A stretch of 64,000 nt of DNA from Microlunatus antarcticus (GCF_014193425.1 NZ_JACHZG010000001.1:2170001-2234000); one strand, 5' to 3'. Counted from the first letter of the stretch, positions 7,854-16,346 are shown. Translations and numbers: made by a program. Notes: generated from the letters alone by a model not told the origin.

Positions 7854-8408
7854 TTATCGATGGTGGGGTCCGGTCAGCGCCGGCTGCCTGCTGGCCTGCT
7901 CGTCTTCGTCTTGAAGGTCGAGGTCGTGACGCAGCCGTAGCCGTGCTCGGCGGAGCCGAGTCCGGACGGTAGCTGCGGGCAGGTCCAGGACGGTGCCGAT
8001 CTCGGCCGAGGTGAACTCTTCCCAGACGGAGAGCTGGATGATCTCGCGGTCTACGGGGTCGAGCTGATCGAGAGCGGCACGAAGGTTGAGCGTGCTGCCG
8101 TGTTCAGTCGGGGTGGTCCCGACCGCCCGCAGCTGCTCGGCAAGGGCCGCAGCGGCCTGGCGGTGCCGCACGGCCTGGCGCCGGTGGTTGGCCAGCACGT
8201 TGCGGGCCACGACGAACAACCAGAGCCGGTCCTGGCCGGCGGGCGGAAGGTCCCGACGGCGGCGCCACAGCACCACGAGGACCTCGCCGAACAGGTCGGC
8301 CGCTTCCTCGGGGGTCGCTGCTCGGCGGGTCAGGTAGCCGAGCACCGCCGGCCCTGCCTGGCGGTAGAGGTCCTCGACCTGCTCGGTCTGCCGGTCGGTC
8401 TTGCTCAC
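7854..8408 (-). CDS. ECF-type RNA polymerase sigma factor
   Basis: This 184-residue protein has sigma-70 region 2 at about residues 10-80 (LYRQAGPAVLGYLTRRA...ADLFGEVLVVLWRRR...LWLFVVARNVLANHRR) and region 4 at about 108-160 (LDQLDPVDREIIQLSVWEEFTSAEIGTVLDLPAATVRTRLRRARLRLR). It would direct RNA polymerase to a small set of promoters. Its GTG start at 8408 overlaps the stop of the upstream membrane-protein gene (GTGA), so both come from one transcript and the partner is the natural candidate for its anti-sigma factor. Confidence 0.85.
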   Translation of the reverse strand: MSKTDRQTEQVEDLYRQAGPAVLGYLTRRAATPEEAADLFGEVLVVLWRRRRDLPPAGQDRLWLFVVARNVLANHRRQAVRHRQAAAALAEQLRAVGTTPTEHGSTLNLRAALDQLDPVDREIIQLSVWEEFTSAEIGTVLDLPAATVRTRLRRARLRLRHDLDLQDEDEQASRQPALTGPHHR

Positions 8409-9118
8409 CGGAACTTCCAGTCGCAGTTGATCCGCCGTTCGCGCTGCAGCGCAGCCACCTTGTCGGCTCGCGCCGCATCAACGAGTTCTCCTTCGTACGC
8501 TCGTCCGGGCTTGTCGAGGGTGAGCACGCTGTCGAGCTTGGCGACGGTTCCGGCCAGCCCGTTCGTCGCTGCACGCTTGCCGGCGGCGTCCCCGTCGCGG
8601 TCTGCGGTAAGCCAGTAGTCGACCCAGGTGCACTGGCTGAAGAAGAAGACGTCGTCGTGGGCCATTGCGGCGGTCGCTTCCGACCTCTTAACGTTCGCGT
8701 AGCCGTCGAGGAGCGGGTCCAGGCTGTATCCGGGCGCCAGCGGGTAGGTCTGCTCCCAGGCCTGCAGCTGACGCGCCAGCTCAGGGGAGTCGAGGCGCCA
8801 CATCTCACGATCCGCTGTCTTCGGCTGGGGGGCTGACCGCGGCCCGGTGTCGTACTCGCCTGTGTGCAGGCCGACCCAGTCGGCGAACGCTGGCGCCCCA
8901 CCAGCACCGAGCCCGACCACGACGAGGGCCGCGACAGCCCCGGTAATGCGCCGCCGCACCTTCGCGCCTCGTCGGGGAACCACCGTCGTCGGTGCAACGG
9001 CTCCGGCCTTGGCCTCAAGCCAGAGAGCGTCCATGCCGTCGACCGACCCGGGTGACCGCAGGTCCTCGTCCAGGACTCGGGCGTCTGCGCGTAGTAGGTC
9101 GTCGAGTGGGTCGGACAT
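8405..9118 (-). CDS. Single-pass membrane protein, possible anti-sigma partner
   Basis: This 237-residue protein has an acidic cytoplasmic N-terminus of about 62 residues (MSDPLDDLLRADARVLDEDL), one membrane segment (about 64-84, ITGAVAALVVVGLGAGGAPAF) and an exported domain of about 150 residues with no recognised fold. Coupling by a 4-base overlap to the ECF sigma gene points to signalling across the membrane. The classical zinc anti-sigma HxxxCxxC motif is absent, and the gene precedes rather than follows the sigma gene. I chose the ATG at 9118; 9181 is an alternative. The anti-sigma role is inference. Confidence 0.6.
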   Translation of the reverse strand: MSDPLDDLLRADARVLDEDLRSPGSVDGMDALWLEAKAGAVAPTTVVPRRGAKVRRRITGAVAALVVVGLGAGGAPAFADWVGLHTGEYDTGPRSAPQPKTADREMWRLDSPELARQLQAWEQTYPLAPGYSLDPLLDGYANVKRSEATAAMAHDDVFFFSQCTWVDYWLTADRDGDAAGKRAATNGLAGTVAKLDSVLTLDKPGRAYEGELVDAARADKVAALQRERRINCDWKFR

Positions 9119-9322
9119 CGCTGCCTCCTGCCATGCGAGCTCCTCGCAGTGAGGATCCCTGTCACACCAGACGTGTCGCAAGAAGGCTCCGCTGTTTCAC
9201 GATCGCCGGACTTTTCGCCCGTACCGCGTCAGCCGTCAACGTCGACTGTCACGCCGCCGTCCCGCAACCCGATCGTCTTGCGGAACAGGTGCCATGGGCG
9301 TCGAAGACCGGCTGCTGTAGGC

Positions 9323-9973
9323 CTAGGTTGGCCGGACCGACCGGTCTATGGCTGAGCGGTCGCGGGAAGCAGCTAAGCCGAGGCGGGCGGCGCCCGTGCT
9401 CGCCAGCAAGATCACTGCAGCTAAGGCCATAGCGGTCACCGCCTGGTTCGTCCCGATCACGTGCGCGGTGCTGTCGCCGACCGCGCGGGCGTCTCGAACG
9501 CGTACATGGCCTTCCCACGCGGCGTACGAGGGCACGACCATCTGAGCCAGCAGGCCGAGGACGCCGCCGCGGCGGATGACGGTGACGATGAGGCCGAGAC
9601 CGGCTGCGGCGATGGCCGCCACGACGCCGTAGCCGACGACGTCGCTGCCGAAGCTCAGCCAGTCGGTCACGATCGAGGACGACGGGTCGGCGGACGCGAG
9701 CCCGGTGTAGACGCCGAAGTGCAGATCCATGAGGTCGTAGCAGAGGACGGCCGCCCAGAGCGCGACGGCGCTGAGAAAGGCCGACCTCGACCACGAGCGG
9801 GCTGCGAAGCACGGGACGAGCCCGACCGCGACCCACGTCCAGGGTGCGTCGAGGAGCTGGCTTATATAGCTCGGTGCGAGGCCGTGCCCGTGGTTCGCAA
9901 GTGACGTCGCCGCGCCCAGCAGCCCACCAAGGAGTCCGGCGAGTATCGCCCTCAGCCGAAGGGTCGTCCGCAT
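9323..9973 (-). CDS. Small multi-pass membrane protein, unknown
   Basis: This 216-residue protein begins with a basic stretch and membrane segment (MRTTLRLRAILAGLLGGLLGAA). It shows about five hydrophobic helices, including WTWVAVGLVPCF, FLSAVALWAAVLCYDL, GYGVVAAIAAAGLGLIVTVI and AVTAMALAAVILL. No catalytic or transport motif was recognised. It is an isolated cargo gene, with the cargo-gap motif GATCGTCTTGCGGAAC at 9271 just downstream. The IS3 element inserted about 65 bases upstream of its start, possibly into its promoter region. Confidence 0.6.
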   Translation of the reverse strand: MRTTLRLRAILAGLLGGLLGAATSLANHGHGLAPSYISQLLDAPWTWVAVGLVPCFAARSWSRSAFLSAVALWAAVLCYDLMDLHFGVYTGLASADPSSSIVTDWLSFGSDVVGYGVVAAIAAAGLGLIVTVIRRGGVLGLLAQMVVPSYAAWEGHVRVRDARAVGDSTAHVIGTNQAVTAMALAAVILLASTGAARLGLAASRDRSAIDRSVRPT

Positions 9974-10088
9974 GGGCAGGCAGCCCTCCGTCGTAGTGGA
10001 GCAGTGACGCTAGCCAACGCAGGGCGGAGAAGCTGGATTGAACCGCACCGGCGTGTCCGGGGACTCCACTTCTTGAGAGGTTGGGGTC

Positions 10089-10415
10089 ATGGCAGGAAGC
10101 ACGTCGAAGAGGTATCCGCCCGAGCTGCGTGAGCGGGCGGTCCGGATGGTCGCCGAGATCTCGGGTGATCATGAGTCGCAGTGGGCCACGATGAACGAGG
10201 TCGCCCGCCTGCTCGGGATCGGCACGGCCGAGACGGTCCGTAAGTGGGTCCGCCAGGTCGAGGTCGACGCCGGCCAACGCCCCGGCGCAACGTCGGATGA
10301 GTCGGCGGAGCTGAAGCGGCTGCGCCGGGAGAACGCCGAGCTCAAGCGGGCGAACGGGATCCTCAAAGCAGCATCGACTTTCTTCGCGGCCGAGCTCGAC
10401 CGGCCACACCACTGA
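10089..10415 (+). CDS. IS3-family transposase OrfA
   Basis: This 108-residue protein has an N-terminal helix-turn-helix (RYPPELRERAVRMVAEI...ATMNEVARLLGIGTAETVRKWVRQ) that binds the IS ends. It ends in a leucine-zipper-like coiled coil (LKRLRRENAELKRANGILKAAS). It is followed at once by orfB in the -1 frame. In this family programmed frameshifting near the end of orfA yields the full OrfAB transposase. Confidence 0.92.
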   Translation: MAGSTSKRYPPELRERAVRMVAEISGDHESQWATMNEVARLLGIGTAETVRKWVRQVEVDAGQRPGATSDESAELKRLRRENAELKRANGILKAASTFFAAELDRPHH

Positions 10416-10417
10416 TC

Positions 10418-11371
10418 GTGGAGTTCATCCGCACCCACCAGGGCCGCCGCGAAGCGGCGGGCCTGGTCTGGGGCGTCGAGCCGATCTGCACCGTGCTCAC
10501 CGAGCACGGCCTACCGATCGCCCCATCCACCTACTTCGACCACTGCCAGCGACTCGACCAGACGCCGAGCCGCTGGAAGGTCCGCGACGAGCAGCTTGAG
10601 GCCGACATCGTGCGGGTCCATGCAGCGCACTACGGCGTCTACGGCGCCCGGAAGGTGTGGCTGCAGCTGAACCGCGAGGGCGTCCCGGTCGCTCGGTGCA
10701 CGGTCGAGCGGCTGATGCGCCGCCTCGACCTGCACGGCGCGGTCCGGGGCAAGGTCAAGCGGACCACGATCGCCGACCCGGCGCGGCCGCTGCCCGACGA
10801 CCTGGTCCAGCGGCGCTTCGCCCCAGCAGCACCAGACCGGCTCTGGGTCGCCGACATCACCTACGTGTCGACCTGGTCGGGCTGGGTCTACGTCGCGTTC
10901 GTCGTCGACGCCTACGCGCGTCGGATCCTGGGCTGGCGCACCGGCACGTCGATGACCACCAAGCTCGTCCTCGACGCCCTCGAGCAGGCCATCTGGACCC
11001 GCAGCCGCGACGGTCACCCCGACCTGACCGGCCTCGTGCACCACCATGACCACGGGTCGCAATACACCTCGGTGGCGCTGAGCGAGCGTCTGGCCGAGTC
11101 CGGGATCAAGCCGTCGGTCGGGGCCGTCGGGTCGTCGTATGACAACGCGCTGGCCGAGACGATCAACGGTCTCTATAAGACCGAGCTGATCAAGAGACAA
11201 GGGCCGTGGCGAGGCGTCGACCAGGTTGAGATCGCCACCGCGGAATGGGTCGATTGGTTCAACCACCGTCGGCTCTACGAGTACTGCGGAGACGTGCCGC
11301 CGGCCGAGATGGAGGTTGCTCACTACGCTCAGATCAGAGCCCAGCAGCCCGCTGAGCTCTCAAACCGATAG
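10418..11371 (+). CDS. IS3-family transposase OrfB (DDE integrase)
   Basis: This 317-residue catalytic subunit has the HTH_21-like N-terminal region (GVEPICTVLTEHGLPIAPSTYFDH) and an rve/DDE integrase core. The triad is visible in WVADITYVSTW (Asp), HHHDHGSQYTS (second Asp) and SYDNALAETINGLYKTELI (Glu). The -1 frame relative to orfA is consistent with production as OrfAB. It is intact, so the IS may still be mobile. Confidence 0.92.
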   Translation: MEFIRTHQGRREAAGLVWGVEPICTVLTEHGLPIAPSTYFDHCQRLDQTPSRWKVRDEQLEADIVRVHAAHYGVYGARKVWLQLNREGVPVARCTVERLMRRLDLHGAVRGKVKRTTIADPARPLPDDLVQRRFAPAAPDRLWVADITYVSTWSGWVYVAFVVDAYARRILGWRTGTSMTTKLVLDALEQAIWTRSRDGHPDLTGLVHHHDHGSQYTSVALSERLAESGIKPSVGAVGSSYDNALAETINGLYKTELIKRQGPWRGVDQVEIATAEWVDWFNHRRLYEYCGDVPPAEMEVAHYAQIRAQQPAELSNR

Positions 11372-11516
11372 GTCTCCGGACACGCCGGTGCGGTTTAGAT
11401 CGCCTCGCGCCGTAGCTGGGTCGTGCTGGCGCTCAGTGGCGGACTGACTGCGATCTGCGCCTTCACGCAGTCAACGGTCATGAGGGCGCTCTGATCTGTT
11501 GCTGGGGACCAGCCCG

Positions 11517-11966
11517 CTATTGCAGACCGAGGTGGACGCATGCAGCGTCCGCGACGGAGCCGATGATGAACGCCCACCCGCCTCGGAGCCGGGGTCGGTA
11601 AGGAGAGGGCCTTCCGACACCCGGCATCGGTCCACTCAGCAAGAGGAAGGCCAGCGCGCCAATCGGGTTGTTTCCCAGCCAGAACCAGGCCCAGCGTGTC
11701 GCACGCCAAGGCTCGGGACCGCAGACAAGGCAGACGAAGCTCAAGAACACGTAGACCAGCGCGACGACGAGCAGCCAGGGCGGTACCTCCATGCCCCAGA
11801 TGCTCACCGAGGTTGCGTCCTCCTGGCTCGAGGGGTGTCTGCCAAGGGTCATGGCTGCGATGGGTAGTGCCGCCCAGGCTGCGACCAGCCCGATCCGCAG
11901 CCTCATCCACCCCGCGGTGGACAGCCCGCGCGTCGGGCGGGAGGAGATCTCGGACAGCTCGCTCAC
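11517..11966 (-). CDS. Small membrane protein, unknown
   Basis: This 149-residue protein has a polar N-terminus of about 22 residues and at least three hydrophobic helices: RIGLVAAWAALPIAAMTL, WLLVVALVYVFLSFVCLVCG, and WAWFWLGNNPIGALAFLLLSGPMPG. The last resembles a generic DUF-type phospholipase-D-nuclease-N-like or transporter helix pair, but no family is assigned. It starts at a GTG (11966) facing the divergent membrane-protein gene at 12004, so they share a 37-base promoter gap. Confidence 0.55.
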   Translation of the reverse strand: MSELSEISSRPTRGLSTAGWMRLRIGLVAAWAALPIAAMTLGRHPSSQEDATSVSIWGMEVPPWLLVVALVYVFLSFVCLVCGPEPWRATRWAWFWLGNNPIGALAFLLLSGPMPGVGRPSPYRPRLRGGWAFIIGSVADAACVHLGLQ

Positions 11967-12003
11967 GAGGCCACACGCTACTGATCGAACTTAGGATTCG
12001 CGC

Positions 12004-12519
12004 GTGTCCGGTAGTCATCACCCAGGGCGTGCGCGTTCGCGGACGGTCCAGCGGGACCTGCGTCCGCCGAAGGCGATTCTGTGGCGTGCCCTCGTTGGCG
12101 GGATGACCGCCGGCGGGCTCCTTGGCGCGCTGCTGGTCCTGCCCGACAGCTTCAAGGCCCAGTTCGCCCCCACGCCGGACACGACGGCCGCGGTCACCTG
12201 GTCCGCTCTCATCGTCACCGTCCCGGTCGGCGCGGTGGTCGGCTTCATGCCCGCCCTGCTGGCCCTGGTCGTGTGGGAGTGGCAGATCTCGAAGGGCGCT
12301 CGGCGTGCTCGGGTCGCGGGCAGCGCGACCGCCGCCCTCGCGGTCGTCGCCACCGCAGGCATCGTCGCCCTGCTGATCGCAGCGCCCGACAGCGAGTGGA
12401 CGATCTGGAACTCCCTCGTCGTGGCGGCGGCTGCTGTGATCAGCTTCGCGATCGCTTTCGTGTCCGTCCCCACGATCACGACCACGAGACGGGCGGATGG
12501 TGTCTTAACGCGGTCGTGA
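12004..12519 (+). CDS. Small multi-pass membrane protein, unknown
   Basis: This 171-residue protein carries four predicted membrane segments: ALVGGMTAGGLLGALLVLP, ALIVTVPVGAVVGFMPALLALVVW, AALAVVATAGIVALLIAA and SLVVAAAAVISFAIAFVSV. It has a basic N-terminus and no recognised functional motif. Its stop overlaps the GTG start of the next gene (12516-12519), showing translational coupling. Confidence 0.58.
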   Translation: MSGSHHPGRARSRTVQRDLRPPKAILWRALVGGMTAGGLLGALLVLPDSFKAQFAPTPDTTAAVTWSALIVTVPVGAVVGFMPALLALVVWEWQISKGARRARVAGSATAALAVVATAGIVALLIAAPDSEWTIWNSLVVAAAAVISFAIAFVSVPTITTTRRADGVLTRS

Positions 12520-12887
12520 CTGCGTCGGAAGACGACCTACCTGTCGGGTTCGCGGCGGAGATGTTGTGCCATCTCGAGCGGTTGGGGACCTCTCGTCCCG
12601 GTGACGTGCACCCAGACAAGGTGACCGTCGTGGCTACGCGGGTCGACGGTGACAGGTTCACCGTCGTGTATCGGCAGCGCTGGTCTCCGCAGCTTCTCGG
12701 CCGACGCGGGGACACCGCCGCGTTTTCTGCCTTGTTCCGCCCTCGTCTGACCCTATATCACCTCGCCCAGATCGTGCTGCAGGCGCTGTCCGAGCCCGGG
12801 GACCGCGGCCAGCCCGGGCCGCCATCCTGGACCGAAGGGCTCGTCGCCGACCCCACAGCAGTGAGCTGGCTCGCCAACCTGGAGTGA
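12516..12887 (+). CDS. Hypothetical soluble protein coupled to membrane gene
   Basis: A 123-residue frame starts at GTG 12516, overlapping the upstream stop (GTGA). It has no membrane segment or known domain. The sequence (DRFTVVYRQRW...LTLYHLAQIVLQALSEPGDRG...WTEGLVADP) reads like a compact alpha/beta protein. Coupling suggests it acts with the membrane protein before it. Unrecognised. Confidence 0.5.
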   Translation: MTASEDDLPVGFAAEMLCHLERLGTSRPGDVHPDKVTVVATRVDGDRFTVVYRQRWSPQLLGRRGDTAAFSALFRPRLTLYHLAQIVLQALSEPGDRGQPGPPSWTEGLVADPTAVSWLANLE

Positions 12888-13058
12888 CGCCACCACCCCG
12901 ACCTCGTCATCAGGACACGTGACGCAGATACAACCCTCAGTCGAGACGCCGCGCGGTAGTTGCCGGGCGGGCACGCGTTTGTTGCTGGGCGGAAGCGGAC
13001 CTGCTGCTGGGACTTGCGACACGAATTGGTCGAACGCGGCCGACTTAGGGTTGATCCC

Positions 13059-13490
13059 GTGAGCTCAGCGCCGGAGGGTCGGTGGTCGCCGGTGCGGTCT
13101 GTCGCGCCGCTGCGGCTAGCGATGCGTCCCGTCAACAATGCTCACGTCGACCAGGTCGACGGTCGTAACTGGACCGAGCACGGCTGGTATGTGTGCGGAG
13201 CTGGCGCCACGATCGGCTTCGGCTTCGCCGCTGTCTCCATCTTGACCAGCCTGTGGTGCCACTCCGTTCCGGCGCCCACCGCTAGCGGCTTCGACATGGT
13301 CTGCCCTCGGAACACCGGCCTGGCCGCGGGGCTCTTCTTCTGCAAGGTCGCCGGTAGCGTCGCTGTGCCCGCCCTGTGGGTAGGAGGTGCCGCCCTCCTC
13401 GACGCCCTTGTCGGAGCGCTCCGCGAGCGGCGCCGCTGCTCGGCGGCCTGTCGTGTCGCTGAAGGTCGCTCATCCAAGCGCAGTCGGTGA
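13059..13490 (+). CDS. Hypothetical membrane protein
   Basis: This 143-residue protein starts at GTG 13059 (VSSAPEGRW) and has two hydrophobic segments: WYVCGAGATIGFGFAAVSILTSLW and TGLAAGLFFCKVAGSVAVPALWVGGAAL. Four cysteines lie in and around the exported loop (VCGAG, LWCHS, MVCPR, FFCKV). It ends 14 bases before the signal peptidase start, so the two may be one transcription unit. No family was recognised. Confidence 0.5.
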   Translation: MSSAPEGRWSPVRSVAPLRLAMRPVNNAHVDQVDGRNWTEHGWYVCGAGATIGFGFAAVSILTSLWCHSVPAPTASGFDMVCPRNTGLAAGLFFCKVAGSVAVPALWVGGAALLDALVGALRERRRCSAACRVAEGRSSKRSR

Positions 13491-13506
13491 GATCCTCGGT
13501 CGTGTG

Positions 13507-14274
13507 GTGACCGAGACGACAACACGACCAGCGACGCGAGGGCGTCGTCCGGCGCTGGCGTTCCTTAGGGAGCTCATCTTCGTCGTCGTTGGCGCCCTGA
13601 TCGTCAGCTCGCTGCTGCGGGCCTTCGTCGGGCAGATGTTCATCATCCCGTCGGCGTCGATGCAGAACACGCTGCTGGAGGGTGACCGGGTGGTCGTCGA
13701 GAAGGTCATCGCCTTCCACCGAGGTGACGTCGTGGTGTTCACCGACCCGGCGAACTGGCTACCCGACGAGCCTGACGGGCCTGAGGGTCCGCTCGACCAT
13801 GTGCTCGAGTTTGTGGGGGTACCGACAGTCGGGACAGGGCACCTCATCAAGCGCGTGATCGGCATGCCCGGCGACACCGTCGTCTGCTGCGACGACTCCG
13901 GCCGGGTCACCGTCAACGGTGTGGCGCTCGACGAGACGGCCTACCTGTACACGAGCTCCTCGGGCGTCCCGGTTGCGCCGTCGGATTTCGGGTTCACCGT
14001 CGTCGTACCGCGGGATCGCATCTTCGTCATGGGAGACCACCGCGACCTCAGCGCCGACTCGCGCTGTCACCTGACTGATCTGTCGACGCAAGGTCGTGGG
14101 CAGACCGCGTTCGTGCCGATCTCCGACGTCGTCGGGCCAGCATTCGCCATCGCGGCTCCGTTCAACCGCGCGAAGCGCCTGCACGTGCCAGCGACCTTCA
14201 CGAACGTGCCCGACGCCCCCGCGCCCCCGCCCGAAAGCGGCGAGATCAAGCTCGAGGGCGCGGGCTGCGGCTGA
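13507..14274 (+). CDS. lepB: Signal peptidase I (S26 family), cargo copy
   Basis: This 255-residue membrane-anchored serine protease removes signal peptides from exported proteins. One N-terminal membrane helix (ALAFLRELIFVVVGALIVSSLLRAF) is followed by the catalytic Ser box IIPSASMQNTLLEGD, the Lys box LIKRVIGMPGDTV and the MGDHRDLSADSR box, so all key residues are kept. I chose GTG 13507 (VTETTTRP); the frame continues upstream without homology. Proline-rich and acidic residues end the chain. Being inside a transposon, it is an accessory copy, possibly serving the exported cargo proteins around it. Confidence 0.85.
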   Translation: MTETTTRPATRGRRPALAFLRELIFVVVGALIVSSLLRAFVGQMFIIPSASMQNTLLEGDRVVVEKVIAFHRGDVVVFTDPANWLPDEPDGPEGPLDHVLEFVGVPTVGTGHLIKRVIGMPGDTVVCCDDSGRVTVNGVALDETAYLYTSSSGVPVAPSDFGFTVVVPRDRIFVMGDHRDLSADSRCHLTDLSTQGRGQTAFVPISDVVGPAFAIAAPFNRAKRLHVPATFTNVPDAPAPPPESGEIKLEGAGCG

Positions 14275-14329
14275 TCACAGACGCGGCGCGCGGATGCCCC
14301 GCGGTGTCCCGATGGACAACCGTCCTGCG

Positions 14330-14484
14330 GGCGGTGTGCCGACCTCCGTGAGCGGGGCGAGCGCGTGTGCTTCGTGACCTACCACGCGGGCGAGGACGGA
14401 CCGGAGGGTTTCTACCTCCAGCTCGGGTTTTGTCCAACCGGAGAGTCCAGCGGCCATGAAGTCGTTGCCCGTCTCGATCTCTGA
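14330..14484 (+). pseudogene. GNAT acetyltransferase C-terminal fragment
   Basis: An open frame without a start, ending at TGA 14482-14484, gives ADLRERGERVCFVTYHAG, then EGFYLQLGFCPTGE and GHEVVARLDL. This is the last 45-50 residues of a GNAT N-acetyltransferase (motif A/B end with the FY--LGF signature). The homology stops at about 14330, directly at a cargo-gap motif (AACCGTCCTGCGGGC, 14318-14332). The 5' two thirds of the gene are missing. Confidence 0.65.
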
Positions 14485-14644
14485 TGCGTCCCTGAGCGTC
14501 GCAAGCTGACCGTTGTGCGGAGCGCGCTGAGGACCCCTCCTACTGTGTGCATGCGACCCGGTTGTCGTGTGGATCATGCCCAGCGCTGAACAGCAAAGCA
14601 AGGATCGGGCGGCCCCGACGTAAGCAGTCTGAGCACAGCGGTTC

Positions 14645-15229
14645 TCACGCAGGTTCGGGGGGCTCGCTCACCACGATGCGAACGGGCATCTCGGCCTGCT
14701 CGGAGAGCTGCGCGGCACTCGGGAGCTTTCGCTTGCCCTTCGCGGTCGTCTCCACCTCGATCCCGCTTCCGTCGTCCTCCGGGCTGCCGGAGTGGATGAC
14801 GGGGTACCGGTCCATCAGCTCGTCGAGCGCACGGTCAGTGGTGGCGTAGTCGTACCCGGCGCGATGAAGCCGGATCGCCAGGTCGTGAGGCGGCATCACG
14901 ATCAGTTGCGCGACCCTTGCTGGTGGAGTTCCGACCCACCAGAGGTCGAGAGCGCGGTGCTCGGGATCGACCGCAACGCCCGCGTATCCCGGGATGTCGT
15001 TGCCGTCGCGGTCTTGCTCGATCTCGGTGATGAGGTTGCTCAGCTGCTCGTCGACGTCGGTGTAGAGCGTTCCCGACGGCTCGGGCGGTTCGGGGCTCGT
15101 AGTTGTCGTCGAGGGGGTGGCGGCCGGCGATGCGACGGTCGTCGCCGAGCAGGCTCCGCACACTGCGACGAGAAGGAGACCGACCACGACTCCGAGAAGC
15201 CGGCGGCCACTTGGGCGAGAGCTCTTCAT
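14645..15229 (-). CDS. Secreted lipoprotein, unknown
   Basis: This 194-residue protein has a lipoprotein signal peptide: basic MKSSRPSGRRLL, hydrophobic GVVVGLLLVAV, then lipobox VCGAC with the modified Cys near residue 26. A Thr/Pro/Ser-rich linker (TTTTSPEPPEPS) precedes a soluble domain of about 130 residues with no recognised family. It would be anchored outside the membrane by Lgt/LspA. It stands alone between motif-bearing gaps (14508, 15353). Confidence 0.65.
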   Translation of the reverse strand: MKSSRPSGRRLLGVVVGLLLVAVCGACSATTVASPAATPSTTTTSPEPPEPSGTLYTDVDEQLSNLITEIEQDRDGNDIPGYAGVAVDPEHRALDLWWVGTPPARVAQLIVMPPHDLAIRLHRAGYDYATTDRALDELMDRYPVIHSGSPEDDGSGIEVETTAKGKRKLPSAAQLSEQAEMPVRIVVSEPPEPA

Positions 15230-15365
15230 GTCATCGCAACCTCTCGTCGACGATCAGCACTGGCCCACTCAAGCAGTGACGCCAGCTGCGGAGGTAGGGA
15301 GATCGGTACCAAGCTGGTCACGGTCGAAACTGCATTGCTGTCGTCGCAGGACGACCGTTCTGCGG

Positions 15366-15680
15366 TCAGTCGCGAAGGTAGCCGGTTTCCTTATCGACTT
15401 GAGCCAAGAAGATTTGAACCTCGTTTGTCATCTCTGCCCGGTCAGGCCGCCACTCGGGGTTGCCGCCGACAGCGAAACCGTAGGCCTCAGGGTGGTCAGT
15501 CCAGTCGAAGTCGTACGTGCCCGGTGAGCCGGGGCGATGCGTGACGACGAAGCATTCTCCGTCGACCACTATCTCGACGGGATCGAGGCCGACTGGGGGT
15601 GGGGGTGCCAGACCGGGAACTGCGTTCCCGTCTGGTTCGACTGGACGACCTGGATCATCGTCGGAGTACACGTTCCACAT
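15366..15680 (-). CDS. Hypothetical protein
   Basis: A frame of 104 codons starts at ATG 15680 (MWNVYSDDD). The protein is acidic with tryptophan/aspartate-rich turns (FDWTDHPEAYGFAVGGNPEWRPD) and no signal, membrane segment or known domain. Unrecognised cargo. A cargo-gap motif (15353-15368) overlaps its stop. Confidence 0.45.
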   Translation of the reverse strand: MWNVYSDDDPGRPVEPDGNAVPGLAPPPPVGLDPVEIVVDGECFVVTHRPGSPGTYDFDWTDHPEAYGFAVGGNPEWRPDRAEMTNEVQIFLAQVDKETGYLRD

Positions 15681-15811
15681 GGGTGTCAGCCTGGCGCACT
15701 CGGAAGATACCTGCCAACGGTCCACGACACTCGAGGTGTCAAGTTGCGCCGCAAGCCGTCCCTCCTGCGGGCGTCCCCATCGAGCCGTTAGAGACTTAGC
15801 CCGGCCGACGG

Positions 15812-16346
15812 TTACGCCAAGCTCTGAAGCAGGGCGAGGAGTTCGTGTGGGTGCGAGGCGGCATCGCTGACCTCGAGCTGAGCAATGGCTATCGCCCCAG
15901 CACGAACGACGAGGGTGCTGCGCTTGTACAACTGGCGTCCTTCGTGGGTGAAGATCGGCAGCCCGAGTCCTCGCTGCAACGTCAGCTCGGGGTCGGACAA
16001 CAGCGGGTAGGAGAGCCGGAGATGCTGGACGGCTCGCGCCTGGTCGGCGGTGCTCTGGGTCGACAGGCCGTAGATCAACAGTCCGAGCTCTCGGAAGTCG
16101 TCTACGAGGTCGCGGAACTCGCAGGACTCGGCGGTACAGCCCTTCGCGCCCGGGATACGGAGCCACTCGGCGCTCACCTGGTCGTCGGGTCGGGCGATGC
16201 GCGGGTAGATGAACAGCACGAAGCCGCCCAAGGAGGTGTCCGCGAGCCGCACCGCGCTACCCGCCGTCGAGGGAAGGACGACCCCGGGATCGCCCGACCC
16301 ACGAGCCCTCCGTCGGACACCGCTGCTACTGCGTCGGCCACAGCGA
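15812..16346 (-). pseudogene. Peroxiredoxin (PrxQ/BCP-like) with probable frameshift
   Basis: The downstream frame (from 16252) reads FVLFIYPR...GCTAESCEFRDLVDDF, with the PrxQ-type Cys-x4-Cys peroxidatic/resolving pair, then LLSDPELTLQRGLG and the C-terminal block. N-terminal homology (VVLPSTAGSAVRLADTSLGG) continues upstream of the only GTG (16252). It then switches to another frame (VSDGGLVGRAIPG) at a run of four cytosines, 16282-16285. One extra base there would restore a normal N-terminus. It is either a decayed thiol peroxidase or a sequencing error. It lies downstream of a TlpA-like thioredoxin gene, suggesting a redox pair. Confidence 0.65.

Larger units (their letters stand above)
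10039..11397 (+). mobile_element. IS3-family insertion sequence (1359 bp, complete)
   Basis: Terminal inverted repeats match over about 25 bases: ACCGCACCGGCGTGTCCGG lies near both ends in opposite orientation. The element is flanked by a 3-base direct repeat GAT (10036-10038 and 11398-11400). It carries orfA and orfB of the IS3 type in -1 relative frames. It looks complete and recently inserted, between cargo genes of the Tn7-like transposon. Confidence 0.92.
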
